NCBI GenBank assembly: GCA_014728975.1
Contig: WJKQ01000006.1
Span: 1 to 6,532, forward strand
Reading direction: 5' to 3'
DNA: 6,532 nt
Origin: Candidatus Peregrinibacteria bacterium
GTDB taxonomy: Bacteria; Patescibacteriota; Gracilibacteria; UBA1369; LOWO2-01-FULL-3
In this document: piece by piece, positions 1-6,288 of the stretch
Layout of the letters: each line of letters opens with the position of its first letter
Numbering within the stretch: the stretch's first letter is position 1
Notes under the pieces: model-generated
The model's database searches: none
What the model was told of the DNA's origin: nothing
Seen by the model: the letters and a program-made list of their open reading frames with translations, nothing else
Made by a program: the position numbers and the translations under genes

Positions 1-82
1 GAATACTCAAAGCTTCATTGGAAATTGCGTCTCCGTACGTTAAATTCGACACAAACTGATGAATTTGAATATCTCTCTTCAT
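1..82 (-). CDS. Glycosyltransferase, probably family 4 (N-terminal 27 residues only; runs off the window)
   Basis: Only the first 27 codons are visible, beginning MKRDIQIHQFVSNLTYGDAI. The pattern IHQF-x(4)-YGDAIxNEAL is typical of the N-terminus of GT-B fold family 4 glycosyltransferases in bacterial surface polysaccharide clusters, where the first strand is followed by a glycine loop. The donor sugar cannot be predicted from this fragment. The ATG lies 3 bp after the TAA of the upstream 192-codon gene, so it is the last visible member of the wzm-wzt-rmd-gmd unit and is probably translated by coupling. Upstream there is only a weak purine run (GTAAGAAA) and no clear Shine-Dalgarno sequence. 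The family call rests on the N-terminal pattern and the context; the diagnostic C-terminal EX7E motif is outside the window. Confidence 0.72.
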   Translation of the reverse strand, partial: MKRDIQIHQFVSNLTYGDAISNEALSI

Positions 83-85
83 AAA

Positions 86-664
86 TTATTTCTTACAAAC
101 AATACAATTTCCCTGATCATCGCCAATGGTTTCAATGTTGGAAAATCCTATATTTTCAATTTCAGCCTTAAGTCCATCATTTAAAGAAGATATTTCCAAA
201 ATTACAAAATTTCCTTCCTCAAAAATTTCATAAACATTTTTTAAAATCTCTAAAATTTGTTCATCACTTACACCTGAAAGATTAAGAACCTTTTTATCTC
301 CGCTTAAAAAGCGGTTATGCATCTTTTCCAGACTACCGGCGACCTCCGCGTTAAAAGTTTCCTGTGTAACAATAATTTTTTCCATAAAAATCTTCATCGC
401 CACAAACAATTTAATCTGAAAAAAAGTAAAAATTTTCCCCAATAAACCTTTTCTGTGTGAATTTGTAAAATTAAATTTGTCACTCAGCATGCAATTTTCC
501 TTTAAAAATGCTACTTTTGCTGAAAGTAATTCTTCATCAACCTTTTCATCAAGAACACAAAGAGAATCAAGCATTCGCAAATCCTTTTCCAGATCCTTTT
601 GGCCGGCCCCGGATTTAATTTTTTTCATAATTTCTTTAACATCAACTGTTTCCGAAGAAGTCAT
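86..664 (-). CDS. Methyltransferase-like protein lacking a visible SAM-binding half (192 aa), possible remnant or pseudoenzyme
   Basis: No intact enzyme domain is recognised. The N-terminus (residues about 7-16, VDVKEIMKKI) and the stretch at about 62-118 (FNFTNSHRKGLLGKIF, then a hydrophobic/basic helix, then VTQETFNAEVAGSLEKMHNRF) resemble the leader found before SAM-dependent methyltransferase domains in polysaccharide clusters: an 'HRxxLG' segment, an amphipathic membrane-associating helix, then a 'Q-x-FN-x-x-V' helix. The C-terminus (about 134-192: ILEILKNVYEIFEEGNFVILEIS, then IENIGFSNIETI and NCIVCKK) looks like the last helix and strands of a Rossmann methyltransferase. Between them I find no motif I (GxGxG) and no room for strands 1-4. 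The frame is intact and the gene is tightly packed (6 bp after gmd, 3 bp before the next gene), so it may be functional though non-catalytic. Start region: the ATG at 664 has no strong ribosome binding site. Being an unrelated small protein is also possible. Confidence 0.6.
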   Translation of the reverse strand: MTSSETVDVKEIMKKIKSGAGQKDLEKDLRMLDSLCVLDEKVDEELLSAKVAFLKENCMLSDKFNFTNSHRKGLLGKIFTFFQIKLFVAMKIFMEKIIVTQETFNAEVAGSLEKMHNRFLSGDKKVLNLSGVSDEQILEILKNVYEIFEEGNFVILEISSLNDGLKAEIENIGFSNIETIGDDQGNCIVCKK

Positions 665-670
665 AGATAT

Positions 671-1642
671 TTATTTACTTAGTCTTTCAAGATCCGCTTC
701 CACCATCATCCTGACCAATTCTCCAAAATTAACTTTGGGTTCCCAACCCAACTCCTTTCCCGCCTTACTGCTGTCCCCTTTTAAAGCATGTAATTCGGAA
801 GGCCTCATAAATTTTTCATTCTTCGCAACATAATCTTTCCAATTCTCAATTCCCGCGACTTCAAATGCTTCTCTGCAAAAATCCGCCACGCTATGCGTTT
901 CACCGGTCGCTATTACAAAATTTTCAGGATCTTCCTGCTGAAGCATCATCCACATGGCTTCAACATAATCACCCGCAAATCCCCAATCCCTTTTTGACTC
1001 CAGATTTCCAAGATATAATTTATCAGCAAGACCGAGTTTTATTCTCGCAACACCATCGCTGATTTTCCTGGTCACAAACTCTATACCGCGCAAAGGTGAT
1101 TCATGATTAAACAAAATACCGCAGGAAACAAACATTCCATAACTGTCTTTATAATTTACAGCCATCCAATGAGCGAAAAGCTTTGAAATCGCGTAGGGAC
1201 TGGTCGGATGAAGTGGTGTATCCTCGCTTTTTACCTCTCCCTTCGCGCTGTTTCCAAACATTTCCGAACTCGAAGCCTGATAAAATTTTGCGTCCGAAGC
1301 AAAATCCTTCACCGCGTTCAATATTTTAATTACCCCGACAGCATCAACTTCAGCGGTCAAAACAGCCTGCTTCCAGGAAGTCCCCACATAACTCTGGGCC
1401 GCGAGATTATAAACCTCAACCGGCTTCGAAAGTTTAACAGCATTATTCAAAGACTCCTGATCGGTCATATCACCATCCAGAAATTCAACTTTATCTTTTA
1501 TTCCGAGCTCCTCAAGTCTCCAAAAATTAGGCGTTGAGAGCCTTCTTACAAGACCAAAAACTTTATAACTTTTATCCAGCAAAAACTTCGCGAGATAAGC
1601 ACCATCCTGTCCGGTAACACCGGTAATTAAAGCATTCTTCAT
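671..1642 (-). CDS. gmd: GDP-mannose 4,6-dehydratase
   Basis: A cytoplasmic extended short-chain dehydrogenase that converts GDP-D-mannose to GDP-4-keto-6-deoxy-D-mannose using bound NADP. The N-terminal nucleotide-binding loop is TGVTGQDGAYL (G8, G11, G14), with the family signature AAQSYVGTSW at 81-90. The catalytic region is YQASSSEMFG at 121-130: Ser125 stands where many family members have Thr, Glu127 is present, and Tyr150 and Lys154 form the YxxxK pair (SPYAISK). Further hallmarks are NHESPLRG (179-186), RDWGFAGDYVEAMW (218-231), IATGETHSV (244-251) and RPSELHALKGD (280-290), the substrate-binding tail. At 323 residues it is shorter than typical enterobacterial Gmd (about 370) but matches compact bacterial forms. 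Its ATG overlaps the TGA of rmd in an ATGA junction, which fixes the start and implies translational coupling. With the adjacent rmd it makes GDP-D-rhamnose. The product could instead feed another deoxysugar, but only a reductase of the Rmd type is seen here. Confidence 0.95.
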   Translation of the reverse strand: MKNALITGVTGQDGAYLAKFLLDKSYKVFGLVRRLSTPNFWRLEELGIKDKVEFLDGDMTDQESLNNAVKLSKPVEVYNLAAQSYVGTSWKQAVLTAEVDAVGVIKILNAVKDFASDAKFYQASSSEMFGNSAKGEVKSEDTPLHPTSPYAISKLFAHWMAVNYKDSYGMFVSCGILFNHESPLRGIEFVTRKISDGVARIKLGLADKLYLGNLESKRDWGFAGDYVEAMWMMLQQEDPENFVIATGETHSVADFCREAFEVAGIENWKDYVAKNEKFMRPSELHALKGDSSKAGKELGWEPKVNFGELVRMMVEADLERLSK

Positions 1643-2529
1643 AGCTTTGGTTTATTACGCCAATAGTTTAATAAATCTTCCAATGTTTTGTCTATAGAAT
1701 AGGCGGGATACCAGCCTAATTTTTTTATTTTTGAAACATCCGCAACCAGTTCCGGAATATCGATTGGGCGCATTTTATTCGGATCCTTCCTGATCTCTAT
1801 TTTTTTTGAAGTAAAAGAAAGAATCTTATCCAATAATTCTTTCAAACTATACCCTTTACCGCTTCCCACGTTATACGCCTCTTTGTCGATGCCTTTTATT
1901 AAGAGAACATTATAAGCCTTCACAACGTCCCTGACATCCGAAAAATCTCTTACAACACTCAGATCGCCGGTAAAAAGCCGCGGTTTACAGGTCCCTTTTT
2001 CAATTTCAGCAACCTGCATGCAAAAATCGGATAGTACAAAATATAAAGGCTGACCCGGTCCCGTATGATTAAAACTTCTTGAGATGACAATAAACAATTC
2101 CGGAAATTCTTTTATCAGGTTTTCCTGGGCAATTCTTGATTTTGAATAAGGAGAGCCCTCTTTTAAAGGCTCCGATTCGGAAATTGGAATAATCGAAGCC
2201 TTACCATAAACCTCGGCCGAACTTACAATCAATATTTTGGAAGCAGGCGCATGCTTCTTACAAGCTGATAATAAATTTCTCGTCCCCTCAACATTGATTT
2301 CAAAAGTTTTTTCCGGTTCTTTAAAACTCATACCAACGGAACTAAAACCCGCCAGATGATATATTTCATCGGGATTCACTTCTTTTATTTTATTAAAAAC
2401 AAACTTTTTATCGCGAATATCTCCCTCTGAAATATCCGTACCGAAAACCTTATAACCTCTATTTTCCAGTTCTTTTTTCAGATAAGGTCCCACAAACCCT
2501 GAAATACCTGTTATAAAAGCTTTTTTCAT
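1639..2529 (-). CDS. rmd: GDP-4-dehydro-6-deoxy-D-mannose reductase (GDP-D-rhamnose synthesis)
   Basis: A cytoplasmic extended short-chain dehydrogenase predicted to reduce the Gmd product to GDP-D-rhamnose with NAD(P)H. Visible are the Rossmann motif TGISGFVGPYL (G8, G11, G14), YHLAGFSSVGMSF (57-69), SSAEVYG (103-109), the Rmd-like RSFNHTGPGQ (151-160), RDFSDVRDVV (194-203), YNVGSGKGYSL (219-229) and the C-terminal MRPIDIPELVADVSK (253-267). Length 296 is normal for Rmd. The FNHTGPGQ segment and the partner gmd favour Rmd over GDP-fucose synthase. Odd: the active-site motif reads PYSKSRIAQE, giving Tyr128 but Arg132 where the YxxxK lysine should be; a lysine sits two residues earlier, at 130. 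The gene starts 1 bp after the wzt TAG without a Shine-Dalgarno sequence and ends overlapping gmd by 4 bp, so it lies mid-operon. The substrate is inferred from family and context. Confidence 0.88.
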   Translation of the reverse strand: MKKAFITGISGFVGPYLKKELENRGYKVFGTDISEGDIRDKKFVFNKIKEVNPDEIYHLAGFSSVGMSFKEPEKTFEINVEGTRNLLSACKKHAPASKILIVSSAEVYGKASIIPISESEPLKEGSPYSKSRIAQENLIKEFPELFIVISRSFNHTGPGQPLYFVLSDFCMQVAEIEKGTCKPRLFTGDLSVVRDFSDVRDVVKAYNVLLIKGIDKEAYNVGSGKGYSLKELLDKILSFTSKKIEIRKDPNKMRPIDIPELVADVSKIKKLGWYPAYSIDKTLEDLLNYWRNKPKL

Positions 2530-2530
2530 T

Positions 2531-3256
2531 CTAAAAATTTATATATTTATCCAAAATTTCATTTGTCTCACCCACCGCAGCTAACTTTCCCCTGTCAAGA
2601 AAAAGAACCTTATCGCAAAATTTTCTAACCTGCCCCAGATGATGTGTAACAAGCAAAACAGTCCTTTCTTCTTCTTTAAATTCCTTAAATTTATCAAAAC
2701 ACTTTTCCTGGAAATCCTTATCGCCCACCGACAAAACCTCATCCAACAGCAAAATATCCGTTCCCACCAGCATCGCGATAGAAAAAGCCAGCCTCACCCA
2801 CATACCTGAAGAATAATTTCTTATTTTTTGATCCATAAACCGTTCCAGTTCGGCAAATTTCACAATTTCAGAATATTTCTCAGCAACTTCCTTACGACTT
2901 AAACCCAAAATCGTTCCATTCAAAAAAGTATTTTCCCTGCCGGTCAAATCCGGATGAAAACCTACACCAAGTTCCACAAAAGGAGCGATACTCCCGTTAA
3001 CATTCACATTACCTTCCGTCGGTTTATAAATATTCGCAAGAATTTTTAGTAAAGTCGATTTTCCACTGCCGTTTTTCCCCACAATTCCAAAAAATTCACC
3101 CTTATCAACACTAAATGACAAATCATTTACCGCTTCCAGAATTTCGTAGTCTTTCCTTCGAAAAATATCGGCAATATTCGCTTTAATCGAATATTTTTTA
3201 TCTTTCGGAATCCTGAAATTTTTCGACAGATTTTGAACTTCAATAATAGGCATCAT
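2531..3256 (-). CDS. wzt: Polysaccharide ABC exporter, ATP-binding subunit (short form)
   Basis: The cytoplasmic ATPase that powers export of a lipid-linked glycan through its partner permease. Walker A is GKNGSGKST at 60-68. The Q-loop region reads VELGVGFHPDLTGREN (94-109), with Glu in the glutamine position as is usual in the Wzt/TagH/KpsT group. The signature is the atypical YSSGMWVRL (148-156), Walker B is ILLLDE (168-173) followed by VLSVGD, and the switch histidine is His205 (VTHH). The protein ends at 241 residues, soon after the ATPase core. There is therefore no C-terminal carbohydrate-binding domain like that of the roughly 400-residue O9a/O8 Wzt proteins, and in length it resembles KpsT/RfbE types. 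Its first ATG overlaps the wzm TGA in ATGATG, so either Met1 or Met2 could initiate. The polysaccharide role rests on the family features and the neighbouring gmd, rmd and glycosyltransferases. Confidence 0.93.
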   Translation of the reverse strand: MMPIIEVQNLSKNFRIPKDKKYSIKANIADIFRRKDYEILEAVNDLSFSVDKGEFFGIVGKNGSGKSTLLKILANIYKPTEGNVNVNGSIAPFVELGVGFHPDLTGRENTFLNGTILGLSRKEVAEKYSEIVKFAELERFMDQKIRNYSSGMWVRLAFSIAMLVGTDILLLDEVLSVGDKDFQEKCFDKFKEFKEEERTVLLVTHHLGQVRKFCDKVLFLDRGKLAAVGETNEILDKYINF

Positions 3257-4026
3257 AATTCTTCAATAACCTTATACGATAATTTGTTAAATACCCAATA
3301 TCCAAAAACAACCACAAAAACAATAAATAAGAAAACATAAAGTGTACCTGAAAGAGATGGCAGAGACTGCTCGATAATCAGCTTCCTGGAATATTGAATA
3401 ATACCCGTTACCGGATTTAAAAATAAATAAAACCAATATTTCTCCGGAACCATCATCAACGGATAAATAATCGGGGTTATAAAAAACCCTGCCTGCAGCA
3501 ACACTTCCCAAATCTGCTCAACATCACGATATTTAACCTGCAAAACACTTAAAAACAAGGAAATCCCCACAACAAAAAGGTAAATCAAAATCAAATAAAC
3601 CGGAAAAAACAGCATCCACGCGTGCAAATCCATACCGCTAAAAAGATATATCAACAAAAACACCAGAACATTTAGAAGCAAAGAAATAAAAGCACTTATA
3701 GTTGAAGCCAGAACAATTAAAATCCTCGGAAAATATATTTTTTTCATAACTTCGGATTTGGTCAAAAAAGTATTTAACCCGGCCATGGTCCCTTCCGCAA
3801 AAAAATTCCATATAATTATTCCAAGGAGCAGATAAAGCTGATAATGAGCTATTTCCCATCTCATAAAAACAGAAAAAACCACATACAAAACCACAAACAT
3901 TAAAAAGGGCTTGAGAAGAGACCATAAATAGCCGAGAACAGACCCCTGATATCTCAGCTTGAAATCGGTCTTCGCCAAAACCCAAAGTAATTCAAAATAA
4001 TTATTGGATCTTCTTATTTTTGACAT
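3253..4026 (-). CDS. wzm: Polysaccharide ABC exporter, membrane permease (ABC-2 type)
   Basis: Integral membrane subunit that forms the channel for the lipid-linked glycan together with Wzt. Before the first membrane segment comes the usual amphipathic stretch, WVLAKTDFKLRYQGSVLGYLWSLLKP (about 15-40), characteristic of the Wzm/KpsM/TagG group. I place six hydrophobic segments near 38-55, 64-84, 103-128, 138-160, 175-193 and 228-245. The conserved VKYRDVEQIWEVLLQ (164-178) followed by GFFITPIIYP (180-189), and LNPVTGIIQYSR (203-214), are family hallmarks. Length 257 is typical. It is the first gene of the minus-strand unit: upstream is a 52-bp spacer shared with a divergent glycosyltransferase. 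A GAGG lies 12 nt before the ATG, rather far for an efficient ribosome binding site. Its TGA overlaps the wzt start, matching the usual strict pairing of the two subunits. Confidence 0.94.
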   Translation of the reverse strand: MSKIRRSNNYFELLWVLAKTDFKLRYQGSVLGYLWSLLKPFLMFVVLYVVFSVFMRWEIAHYQLYLLLGIIIWNFFAEGTMAGLNTFLTKSEVMKKIYFPRILIVLASTISAFISLLLNVLVFLLIYLFSGMDLHAWMLFFPVYLILIYLFVVGISLFLSVLQVKYRDVEQIWEVLLQAGFFITPIIYPLMMVPEKYWFYLFLNPVTGIIQYSRKLIIEQSLPSLSGTLYVFLFIVFVVVFGYWVFNKLSYKVIEEL

Positions 4027-4078
4027 ATAAAAAATTAACCTCGCTCATTTTAGCATAACAATATAAAATCAAAACACC
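4027..4078. promoter_or_regulatory. Divergent spacer carrying candidate promoters for wzm (minus) and the glycosyltransferase (plus)
   Basis: This 52-bp AT-rich gap must hold the start signals of two divergent genes. On the minus strand an extended -10-like TGC-TAAAAT (complement of 4047-4055) would start transcription near 4040, about 14 nt before the wzm ATG; the best -35 candidate, TTTTGA at 4069-4074, is weak. On the plus strand TATAAA at 4062-4067 is a -10 candidate whose start would fall only about 5 nt before the ATG at 4079, with no convincing -35 hexamer and no Shine-Dalgarno sequence, implying a nearly leaderless transcript. The two candidates are interleaved, so simultaneous firing could interfere. 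All of this is motif matching by eye. Confidence 0.35.
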
Positions 4079-5158
4079 ATGCATATAGCCATTCTCGCAG
4101 ATCCTATAGACAATCAGAAAGCCGGTGTACACTACTACACAAAAAATTTAGCGGAAGCCTTGCTGAAAATTGATAAAAAAAATAAATACACCTTTATCCA
4201 CCCCAAAAAAAATGAATTTTTTAAGGATAAAGAACATTTCATCATAAAAAGCAACAGACACATCCCGGGACATGAAAGTTATAGAAAATTCATTAAAATC
4301 CCAAGGCTTTTAAAGAAAATAAAACCCGATATTGTAATTGAAACATGTCACATAGGACCTTTCAACCTTCCAAAATCCATAAAAAGAGCAACCGTAGCCT
4401 ACGATCTGACACCGGTTTTATTTCCCCAATTTCACACAAAACAAAGCTCGATCGGTCATAAAATATTATTTGGAAAAGTTCTTAAAAATGTTGATCTGAT
4501 ACTCTCTATTTCAGAAAATACAAAAAAAGACATTATAAAAAAATATAATCCCAAAGGACTGATCGAAGTAATTTACGCGGGAATTGACAAAACCGATTAT
4601 CCAAAACTTAAAAGACCTCTTAAAGCCCCCTATATCCTTTATCTCGGAACAATCGAACCGCGAAAAAATCTTAAAATTTTAATTGACGCTTTCAAAGAAC
4701 TCAAAAAAGAAAAAAACATTCCCCATAAACTCGTGATCGCGGGCGCGACAGGCTGGAAATCCAATAAATTTCTTAAAAAAACGGCAAAAAACAAAGATAT
4801 AATTTTAACGGGTTACCTGGATAACCGGAAAAAAGCAGAATATTATAAAAACGCGGACATGTTCGTTTATCCCTCAATTTATGAGGGCTTCGGACTGCCG
4901 CCACTGGAGGCAATGAGCCGGGGAGTACCCGTAATCTGCTCAACAGGAGGAAGCCTGAATGAAATTTTCAGGAATCACGCGCTCATGTTTGACCCTCACG
5001 ACAAAAAAACTCTAAAATATCACATCTCAAATCTGATAGAAAACAGGGAAATCAGAAAAAAACTCTCATCCCACGGGAAAAATTACGCATCTTCATTTAT
5101 CTGGGAAAAAACAGCACAAAAAACTTTAAAAATATTGGAAAAAGTAATAAACACCTAG
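4079..5158 (+). CDS. Glycosyltransferase family 4 (GT-B fold)
   Basis: Predicted to transfer a sugar from a nucleotide donor to a lipid-linked glycan at the inner membrane face. The N-terminal half starts MHIAILADPI with an acceptor-side loop (AGVHYYTKNLAEAL, 15-28). The linker contains DLILSISENTKKDI (139-152), and the donor half begins YILYLGTIEPRKN (185-197). IILTGYLDN (241-249) precedes the family EX7E motif YEGFGLPPLEAMSRGVPV (268-285) with Glu269 and Glu277, followed by GGSLNEI (290-296) and the closing ALMFDPHD (301-308). At 359 residues it is full length and resembles mannosyl/rhamnosyl-type GT4 enzymes, but the sugar is not predictable. It is very lysine-rich (57 of 359 by hand count) and valine-poor (12), unlike the minus-strand genes. 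It is the only complete plus-strand gene, stands alone between two divergently or convergently arranged neighbours, and overlaps the next gene's stop by 4 bp. No Shine-Dalgarno sequence is seen. Confidence 0.93.
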   Translation: MHIAILADPIDNQKAGVHYYTKNLAEALLKIDKKNKYTFIHPKKNEFFKDKEHFIIKSNRHIPGHESYRKFIKIPRLLKKIKPDIVIETCHIGPFNLPKSIKRATVAYDLTPVLFPQFHTKQSSIGHKILFGKVLKNVDLILSISENTKKDIIKKYNPKGLIEVIYAGIDKTDYPKLKRPLKAPYILYLGTIEPRKNLKILIDAFKELKKEKNIPHKLVIAGATGWKSNKFLKKTAKNKDIILTGYLDNRKKAEYYKNADMFVYPSIYEGFGLPPLEAMSRGVPVICSTGGSLNEIFRNHALMFDPHDKKTLKYHISNLIENREIRKKLSSHGKNYASSFIWEKTAQKTLKILEKVINT

Positions 5159-6288
5159 TTGCAGATTTTCCTCATCTGCTCCAAAAACCTTTTTTCGGAA
5201 AAATCCGCCGGAGAAACTCCGCAATTTTTATGAAATTTTTCATAATTATTCAAGATTTCGATTAAACCTTTACTCAATTTTCCGATTTTTCCCTTCTCAG
5301 CAAGTACACTATTTTTATTTTTCCTAATCATCCCGCTGTAAGCGGGCAGATCATAGGCTAAAACCGGCGTTCCCGAAGCCAGAGATTCCAAAATAACAAT
5401 TCCCTGACCTTCCATATAAGAAGGCTGAATAAATACCTTCGCTCTCGAAAAAAGATCTTTAACCTCCTCAGAATCACAATTTCTTTTTAAAATAATATCT
5501 TCTTCATTTAATCCCAATTCTTTTCTGACCTTTTGAAATCTTTTCAAACAGGGATTTTCCACTCTGGCCGCAACAAAAACAGCCTTAAAGTCCGGAAATA
5601 ACGGTTTGATTTCACGCAAAACGTGAAGCACATGCTCCGGATGCTTATAATCAACAAATCTCCCCACAAACAAAAGAAAATTCTCTTTCTTCATCTTTGA
5701 ATTGTACTCGTCAATATGTATCGGATAGGGATTTTTTACAATCTTCCGAACAACTCTATCACCCATAACAGACAAAATCTTATCTTCACTAAAATCCGAA
5801 ACAGTCATAATCTTGTCCGTATACCTACGGTCAAACCGAAGCTGAAGCCTTTCAATAAAATTTCCCATCAGCCCTCTCAAAAAACCATACTGTTTATACC
5901 AAAACTTTTTTCCTGAAAGTCGATAAACATCATGAATTACACCAACCTTTTTCCCTTTAAGCCAGGGCAAAACCAGATGAGGCGAAAATTGATTAACAAA
6001 AACATAATCATAATCCTTACTCTGCTTAACCGCCTTTCTTAAATAGCTGACTATTTTAAATGAGGATCTCGAATGTACCTTAACACGCTTATACAAAACG
6101 CCCTCGATTTTCTCCTCCTCAACCTGACCTTCAAACTCCCGAATCGCGAAAACAGTCGGAACAATCCCGATTTTAATAAGAGATTTTGCAATATTATGAA
6201 AACATACCTCTCCACCGCCCCTTGCCGTAATTTTGCCGCTTTTATCTCTATAAACCGAAGATTCCGAAATTAAAAGTGCCTTTTTCAT
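5155..6288 (-). CDS. Glycosyltransferase family 4 (GT-B fold)
   Basis: A second cytoplasmic or membrane-peripheral GT4 enzyme for glycan assembly. The glycine-rich acceptor loop ARGGGEVCFHNIAKSL (22-37) is characteristic. DYDYVFVNQFSPH (92-104) and VGVIHDVYRLSG (115-126) complete the N-terminal domain, TDKIMTVSDFSEDKI (157-171) leads to the linker, and LLFVGRFVDYKHPEHVL (205-221) opens the donor domain, with Arg210 and Lys215 in the usual phosphate-binding places. IQPSYMEGQGIVILESLASGTPV (287-309) carries the EX7E pair Glu293 and Glu301. Length 377 is normal. The sequence differs clearly from the plus-strand GT4, so they are not recent duplicates and probably act at different steps. Donor and acceptor are unknown. 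The ATG at 6288 follows an AT-rich spacer without a Shine-Dalgarno sequence. The gene ends tail to tail with its neighbour and is transcribed separately from the wzm unit. Confidence 0.93.
   Translation of the reverse strand: MKKALLISESSVYRDKSGKITARGGGEVCFHNIAKSLIKIGIVPTVFAIREFEGQVEEEKIEGVLYKRVKVHSRSSFKIVSYLRKAVKQSKDYDYVFVNQFSPHLVLPWLKGKKVGVIHDVYRLSGKKFWYKQYGFLRGLMGNFIERLQLRFDRRYTDKIMTVSDFSEDKILSVMGDRVVRKIVKNPYPIHIDEYNSKMKKENFLLFVGRFVDYKHPEHVLHVLREIKPLFPDFKAVFVAARVENPCLKRFQKVRKELGLNEEDIILKRNCDSEEVKDLFSRAKVFIQPSYMEGQGIVILESLASGTPVLAYDLPAYSGMIRKNKNSVLAEKGKIGKLSKGLIEILNNYEKFHKNCGVSPADFSEKRFLEQMRKICN
5207..5229 (+). terminator. Candidate intrinsic terminator of the plus-strand glycosyltransferase, inside the opposing gene
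   Basis: CGGAG (5209-5213), loop AAA, CTCCG (5217-5221) form a perfect 5-bp GC-rich stem, alternatively 6 bp (GC/GC plus GGAG/CTCC) with one bulged C. CAA and a run of five T follow at 5225-5229. This begins about 50 nt after the plus gene's TAG, a suitable place for its transcript to end, but it lies in the coding sequence of the convergent gene. A second inverted repeat, GCAGAT/ATCTGC (5161-5166 and 5174-5179), sits directly after the stop, with six T at 5190-5195, probably too far away to act alone. The stem is short and could be chance. Confidence 0.25.

Noticed and set aside
601..608. GGCCGGCC 8-bp palindrome in AT-rich DNA
   Set aside because: It encodes Gly-Ala-Gly in frame within the 192-codon gene, occurs once, and has no partner site or flanking structure to suggest a recombination or regulatory role.
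477..833. Plus-strand open frame of 118 codons opposite the 192-codon gene and gmd
   Set aside because: It spans the junction of two convincing minus-strand genes, has a low-complexity Ser/Phe-rich translation with no recognisable motif, and is best explained as an antisense shadow.
1208..1537. Plus-strand open frame of 109 codons opposite gmd
   Set aside because: It lies wholly within the well-supported gmd sequence and its translation shows no family pattern. Shorter antisense frames at 865-1062, 5716-5916 and 6073-6273 were dismissed for the same reason.
3287..3985. Minus-strand alternative frames of 74 and 115 codons inside wzm
   Set aside because: They overlap the permease in another frame. 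Wzm has the full family pattern and membrane segments, so these are out-of-frame shadows.
4027..5158. Recent insertion or horizontal transfer of the opposite-strand glycosyltransferase
   Set aside because: I found no flanking repeats, integrase or insertion sequence, and its unusual composition matches the other plus-strand gene, so strand bias explains it better.
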